A stretch of DNA of 64,000 nt from Neostapfia colusana (Eukaryota; Streptophyta; Magnoliopsida; Poales; Poaceae). The stretch is from positions 41,202,699 through 41,266,698 of the forward strand of contig JASWHV010000013.1 of assembly GCA_030760725.1 (NCBI GenBank), written 5' to 3'. The notes below the pieces were generated by a model. It was not told the origin of the DNA. It did not search any database and worked only from the letters and a program-made list of their open reading frames with translations. Position numbers and translations under genes: made by a program. Position 1 is the first letter of the stretch. Every line of letters starts with the position of its first letter. This document shows, piece by piece, positions 58,885 through 64,000 of the stretch.

Positions 58885-59460
58885 AGTACACAATGATCTG
58901 AAATAATGGAGCGGGAACACCGTGCAAGCCCAAGATCCTTGCAATATACAGCTCTGCATATTTCTTGGCCATGTAACCCGTATGTACGGGAACAAAATGT
59001 GCCGACTTGGTTAGTCGATTGACTATCACCCAAATCGAATCATGGTTGTGGGAGGTGAGAGGTAACCTGACTATGAAGTCCATGCTGATATCCTCCCACT
59101 TCCACACCATAATGTTCAAGGGTTGCAGCTGTCCGGCTTTACGCATATGATCAGATTTCACCCGCCGACACGTATCACATTCGGATACGTACTTAGCGAT
59201 TTCTCTTTTCATCCGCGTCCACCAAAACCTGGTTCATCTTGGTACATCTTGTTGCTGCCCGGATGAATAGAATACATGGACAAATGAGCTTTGTCCAATA
59301 TCTTCTTCCGAAGCTTCATGTCACGGGGTACCACTATACGGTCTTTAAACCATAAAGTACCGTGTTCATCCCTTCGGAAGCATTTCGTGTCACCATTCTT
59401 CATTCTTCTCTGATTGTACGACATTCCCATGTCTTCCTTCTGAGCTTCCATAATCTCCTC
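58885..59460 (-). pseudogene. B integrase, N-terminal half
   Basis: The zinc domain (HLSMYSIHPGSNKMYQ, CDTCRRVKSDHMRK) and first core motif (ISMDFIVRLPL) in two frames. A small deletion near 59230 shifts the frame and another shift occurs near 58920. The catalytic ISD is legible there, but the following RG is HC. It is cut by A at 58884; the gene continues at 43446. Confidence 0.85.
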
Positions 59461-60840
59461 TCATATGGTAGGGACGAGAGCAAGATTATATAATGCTCCA
59501 TATGGAACCAAGTATAGACTCAGCTCCTCCTCTTCAAGTGGGGTGATGGACAGATTGTTGAAATGAGATTGGCGGCTTAAGGCATCGGCAACCATGTTTG
59601 CCTTTCCGGGATGGTAGTGAATCTCGATCTCATAGTCTTTTATCAGTTCTAGCAATTTCTGTTGCTGCATATTCAACTCCTTTTGAGTGAATATATATTT
59701 CAGACTCTTGTGGTCGGTGTAGAGGTGCACTAAGTTTCCAAGCAAATAGTGCCTCCACATTTTCAATGCCAACACCACAAGCGAGCTCAAGATCATGAGT
59801 TGGATAGTGCTGCTCGTGGTTATGAAGTTGACGTGAGCCATAGGTGACCACTCTTCCTCCTTGCATCAATACACAGCCAAGCCCGATGCCGGACGCATCA
59901 CAGTATATGTCGAAGGGCTTGGTCGTATCCGGTTGAGCTAACACCGGGGCTGTTTTAAGATGCTTCACCAATGCTTGGAAAGCTCCTTCACATGCTGAGC
60001 TCCAAACATATTTGATTCCCTTCTTCAACAGTTCAATCATCGGCTTAGCAAGTTTGGAGAAGTTCGGTATGAATCTCCGATAATATCCCGCTAACCCGAG
60101 AAAACTCCTGACTTCATGGACTGATGTGGGGGACCTCCATTTCAGCACTTGTTCGATTTTGCTTGGATCAACTGCAATGCCTTCTGCAGAAATAATATGA
60201 CCAAGAAATGACACTTGGCTGATCCAAAACTCGCACTTGCTGAACTTGGCATAAAGCTTATGGTCTCGCAATCGTTGAAGCACGATATGCAGGTGTTCGG
60301 CGTGTTCTTCTTCAGATTTGGAATAAACCAAGATGTCGTCGATAATAACCACCACGAACTTGTACAACTCCGGCATGAACACTGAGTTCATGAGATACAT
60401 GAAATGTGCCGGGGCGTTGGTGAGACCAAAGGACATGACGAGGTATTCATACAGCCCATGTCTCGTCGAGAAGGCCGTCTTCGGAATGTCCTCGCTCGGA
60501 TCTTGATTTGGTGATATCCGGAGCAAAGATCCATCGTTGAAAATACACTCGTACCGACAAGTTGATCGAAGAGAATATCGATGCGGGGCAGTGGATATTT
60601 CTTCTTGATAGTGATGGCGTTGAGAGGTCGGTAATCGACACACAACCTCAAGTTTCATCCTTCTTCTTCACAAACAGCGCCGAGCATCCCCATGGAGAGG
60701 AACTCGGTCGAATGAAACCCTTCTTCATTAAATCATTGAACTGCCCCTTCAGTTCAGCTAGTTCATTCAGAGCCATCTTATACGGTCTCCGTGATATTGG
60801 TGTCATCCCAGGTACAAGTTCAATCTTGAACTCGACATCT
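59461..60840 (-). pseudogene. B reverse transcriptase and RNase H
   Basis: RT text runs from KKGFIRPSSSPWGCS-like sequence through YRPLNAITIKKKYPLP and IIDDILVYSKSEEEH (active-site DD kept) to RNase H (FDIYCDASGIGLGC, LYTDHKSLKYIFTQ, HPGKANMVADALSR). Frameshifts near 60650, 60500 and 59780, and a TGA at 59461-59463, break it into at least four pieces. Confidence 0.88.
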
Positions 60841-60842
60841 CT

Positions 60843-62556
60843 TTAGGGTGGCATGCCCGGGAGACCATCCGGAAAGACATCCCAGTATTCACGGACCACA
60901 AGAATATCTTCCAGTTTTATGGCTTCCGTGTTATACGTGGATGGAGCTACTTGAACCGAACGGTCAAGAATAAGAACATGTGGTTCATGAAGTGGAGTGT
61001 TTAAATGAACCACACGTGGAATGATGTCAAGAACGGCACCTTGGCAATTTAGCCATGACATTCCTAAAATGACATCAAGTTTTTTGACTCTCTAACATGA
61101 TTAGAGAAGTCGGGTATCCCACCCAATTGTAATGGTGCTCTATAGACCATCCTATCAGCTGTTATTTTCCCACCCGGAGAGCATATCAAGTATGAACTAT
61201 TTGCGGGAATGATAGGCAATTGATATTTAATAAAATAAGACTGACTTATGAAATTATGGGTGGCACCGGAGTCAAAAAGTATGACTTCGGGATGATCTAA
61301 ATAAGAAAATGTTCCCGCGAGGACGGGTTCGCCTTCCGGCATGTCTTCGATGGATAAGTGGTGGACGTTGCCGGGCTTTTGTACTGGTTTCATGGGCTGA
61401 TTGGGGGGCTGATTAGCACCCTGATACGGTGCTGCACCCCTGCCCTGTCGCTGCTCGGGGCAGTCCCTCGCAATATGCCCGACACGGCCACACGTGAAGC
61501 ATGTGTAAGGTGTCGGGGTCCCTCCGACTTGAGGACGGAATCCCGGTGCACAGGGTTGAAACTGAGGCGCACGCGGGATCATCCTTTGCTGTTTCTGTTG
61601 CTGTGGTGGATACGATGGTCGGAAGCTTGGCGCATTATATTGTTGACCGCTAAACTGAGGCGGTCGCGCCGGTGGCTGCCATCTTTGACCGGATGGTGAG
61701 CGGTACACCACGCGGTATTTTTGTGGCGCCCTACCACTGCTGCTCGTCAGAGCGCTGCATTTCCTCTTATCAGATCCGCGTTCGCGCTGAGCATTTTCTT
61801 GTAAAATTGCGGCATTAACAAGGTCATTGAATATGCCACGATTGCTTTGGGCGAAATGGACCTTCATTTTAGAATTCAGGCCCCGGAAGAATGTGTTCCA
61901 CTTATCTTCCTCTGTTTCCACAAATCCTGGCGCATACTGCACCAGCCGGTTGAATGACCGGGAGTACTCATGAGCACTCCTCTCGCCTTGTTTCAGCGCC
62001 AGGAACTCCTGGAGCTTGCTCTCCATAACACCGGGAGGTATGTGGCAGGCGCGGAACGCCTCCCGGAACTCCGTCCATGTGACGGCATGGCCAGCCGGTA
62101 ATGAGGCGATGTAGTTCGTCCACCATGTACCGGCTTCTCCTTCAATCTGTTGCGCTGCATACAGCGCCTCTGATGTTCGGTGCAGCGTAATAAACCAAAC
62201 TTCGCCTCAAGAGTGCGGATAAAGCTGTCCACCTCCAAAGGCTCTTTGGCCTCCATAAACACCGGTGGATGGGTCGTCAGGAAGTCTGAATATGAACTTT
62301 GTTGTTGCTGGCGTTGCCCATTGTCTTGGTGTCCTCCCTGACGGGACGCATTCTGTTGCACTAGCATCCACAGCAACTTGGTTTGCTCGTCGCGCGAGCC
62401 GAGCACTGCAGCGACAACCTCCGCAAGGTTTCTTGGAAGTTCTGGCGGTGGAGGAGGTGGTTGCTGCTGCGTTGTGGTTTGCTCCAGAGGTGGAGACTCA
62501 TCACCACAAACTTGACTTGGACCTCCCTCCTCTTGCGTTGAACGTGTACGCACCAT
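60843..62556 (-). pseudogene. B gag and protease
   Basis: ATG at 62556 (MVRTRSTQEEGG). Gag domain YSDFLTTHPPVF, a frameshift near 62170, then a second long frame with the zinc knuckle CFTCGRVGHIARDC and protease ILFDSGATHNFIS. A further frameshift lies near 61090 and a stop at 60843-60845 where A has aspartate. The overall layout equals that of A. Confidence 0.88.
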
Positions 62557-63047
62557 TCTGCATTCATATCATTCAAACGATCAGCACATGTTGGTTTATT
62601 TCATCCAGTCTATACAATAGTAGTGCGAGAATGGAATAAATAATACGCATAACAATCACACATATGGATAAAGTATAAACTTTATACAACATATACATCC
62701 CTGGACCACGTCACACGATCGAGTTCCAAAGTAATTAACTTGAGGGATTAAAAGTCCATTTCAACCATCGTTATTCGCCACGGGATGTTAAGTGTGTTAG
62801 CATGCGTAATCCTCACTATTGTACTGGACCCAAACATGTCCTAGCTCGAAGTTATATGTCAAATGCATAAACTTTTCGACCCCAACTCGCTGTTTTACAA
62901 CAGCCGCTGGATATCGAAATGTGAAACGAAGTGTTTTGGTTGAAACACTTCGACATGGTGTTCACTGTCCAGCTTCTGGTTCAGCGGACCAGTTAGACGA
63001 ATTTAACTGTTTTGGCCACCTTGGAGGCATAATATGGACTAGAGTTC
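62557..63047 (-). other. Leader of B, part
   Basis: The first 130 bp upstream of gag align with the region upstream of gag in A (both have ATAAACTTTATACAA). I recognise nothing in 62700-63047. There is no trace of the extra ORF of A in the part present. Confidence 0.5.
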
Positions 63048-64000
63048 TGTAGGATCGAAGAGCACGTGAAAAGCTACCAGAGGGGGGTGAATGGTAGATT
63101 AAAACTTTTCGCAGCGGAAACAACAAAAACCCGTCAGCAAAAAATCAATCGGTTAAAGAAACCGTGTGTGCAAGTGTTTTCAAACGTGTTCAACCGTGAC
63201 AAATCAAGTAGAGAGGTAGAGAATCAAGTCACGGATCTAATGCAACAAGAATCACTTGAAAACACGAAGTAAAACTTGAGATACGATCAAAACATTAAAC
63301 GAAGATCAATCTGTTCGGTACCCGATATAAAACAGATCTGCAATGCTGCAAAGAAACTCGTGTATCTCAAAAACTAAAGATCCGAAGATCGTGAAAATTT
63401 CACAGATGATAGATAATTGAGTTGTGAAGACAACCCAAAAAGAATCACGTCAATGGGATCTGTAAAACTCGAGTTATGAATGAAACGCCGAAGCAACGTC
63501 GGTCTGTCCAGAAACTCGGCGAGAAAGACTTGACGAAAAACAAGTCGGACGAACAAGGCACAAAAGCTCCTCGAAACTATGAACTTTATTCAATAGAAAC
63601 ACAAGAGGAACAGCCCAAAGTTCTCTCCCCATGAGAGCTCTGGCCTCCCTTGCTTTTATAGTCAGCCCTCAGGCTAAACAATCCAATCTAGGACTCCTAC
63701 TCCTAATTGGACTCGTATCCTAACTTACCATAACTGCTCAGGACTCTCCTATTCGCAGATAGAAGGTATCGTGAGACTTCCAAACACCTTAGTAACATCC
63801 TAAACATTTATAAAACAACTCAACTTCGTGCCTAGCACGAAATCCTATCATAACCAACTCAAATCTTCCATATTTGAGCCATATCCGACTCAGCCTCAGC
63901 CTGAGTACGCAATCCAGCCGGTTGGACCTTTCCGACCAATTCTTTACGTCCACTTCTCTTCATCACGCCTTGGAACAATGTTGCCACGTCCATGCACTCC
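63048..64000 (-). repeat. LTR of another retrotransposon (Copia/SIRE-like), running off the window
   Basis: On the - strand it ends CACCCCCCTCTGG...CGATCCTACA, a 3' end style I associate with SIRE-type Copia LTRs. A TATA box (TATAAAAG, 63653-63660) precedes it. No primer site follows at 63047, so it is a 3' or solo LTR. Confidence 0.5.
63653..63660 (-). promoter_or_regulatory. TATA box of the right-edge LTR
   Basis: TATAAAAG on the - strand inside the LTR, the best TATA match in the window. GAATAAAG follows about 65 bp downstream. Confidence 0.5.

Larger units (their letters stand above)
22563..63047 (-). mobile_element. Element B: broken - strand Ty3/Gypsy chromovirus hosting C and A
   Basis: Its 3' LTR is split by C (22563-24900 and 40980-42530). 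Its internal region is split by A (42531-43446 and 58885 to about 63047). The left target-site copy would be CTTTT at 22558-22562, within the D 3' LTR. No primer site is seen before another LTR begins at 63048, so its 5' LTR is outside the window or lost. Gag and pol are recognisable but carry frameshifts and stops. Confidence 0.8.

Overview
The window is repeat DNA from a flowering plant, most likely a grass. Every stretch I can interpret is transposable-element sequence, and I see no host gene, tRNA, rRNA or CRISPR array. The plant assignment rests on chromodomain-bearing Ty3/Gypsy elements (Tekay/Del-like chromoviruses), the plant initiator-tRNA-Met primer site TGGTATCAGAGC next to four LTRs, and a right-edge LTR of Copia/SIRE-like aspect. 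The grass guess rests on the very GC-rich LTR cores and repeated TGACATGTGGGTCCCAC-type motifs, and is inference.

Layout. F: 1-9434, + strand decayed element (5' LTR cut by the window edge, internal 2270-4899, 3' LTR 4900-9434). LINE: 9435-11266, piece of an RTE-like non-LTR element that received F on one side and D on the other. D: from 11267, + strand element; its 5' LTR is split by solo LTR S1 (13369-17301), internal 19220-21186, and its 3' LTR begins at 21187 and is cut at 22562 by B. B: 22563 to at least 63047, - strand, broken. C: 24901-40974, + strand, sits in the 3' LTR of B; the 3' LTR of C is split by solo LTR S2 (36716-40836). A: 43447-58879, - strand, complete and very young, sits in the integrase region of B. 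A further - strand LTR starts at 63048 and leaves the window. The deepest nesting is LINE > D > B > C > S2, five levels. Target-site duplications are visible for A (TGAAC), S1 (TTTGA), S2 (TGAAG) and C (CCAGC/CCGGC).

The LTRs are about 3.85-4.5 kb and fall into two related subfamilies: A-type (A, D, S1, S2) and C-type (B, C, F). Only A has an intact gag-pol (1518 residues, one frame). A also carries an extra 314-residue ORF between its 5' LTR and gag, absent from the leaders of C and F. C, D and F are internal deletion derivatives and B is broken by frameshifts and stops.

The most unusual signal lies inside the LTRs. Two short exon-like segments, called alpha (about 81 nt) and beta (about 89 nt), occur at matching places in LTRs of both subfamilies. 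They have conserved splice-like borders (an AG|GCAAG donor after alpha and a CAG acceptor before beta), matching reading phase, length differences mostly in multiples of three between subfamilies, and mostly synonymous changes in alpha. Beta ends in a stop, with a poly(A)-type signal about 125 nt downstream in A. I infer that these LTRs may carry a spliced gene for a small acidic protein. Three short stem-loops are also conserved: one next to the polypurine tract and two between alpha and beta.
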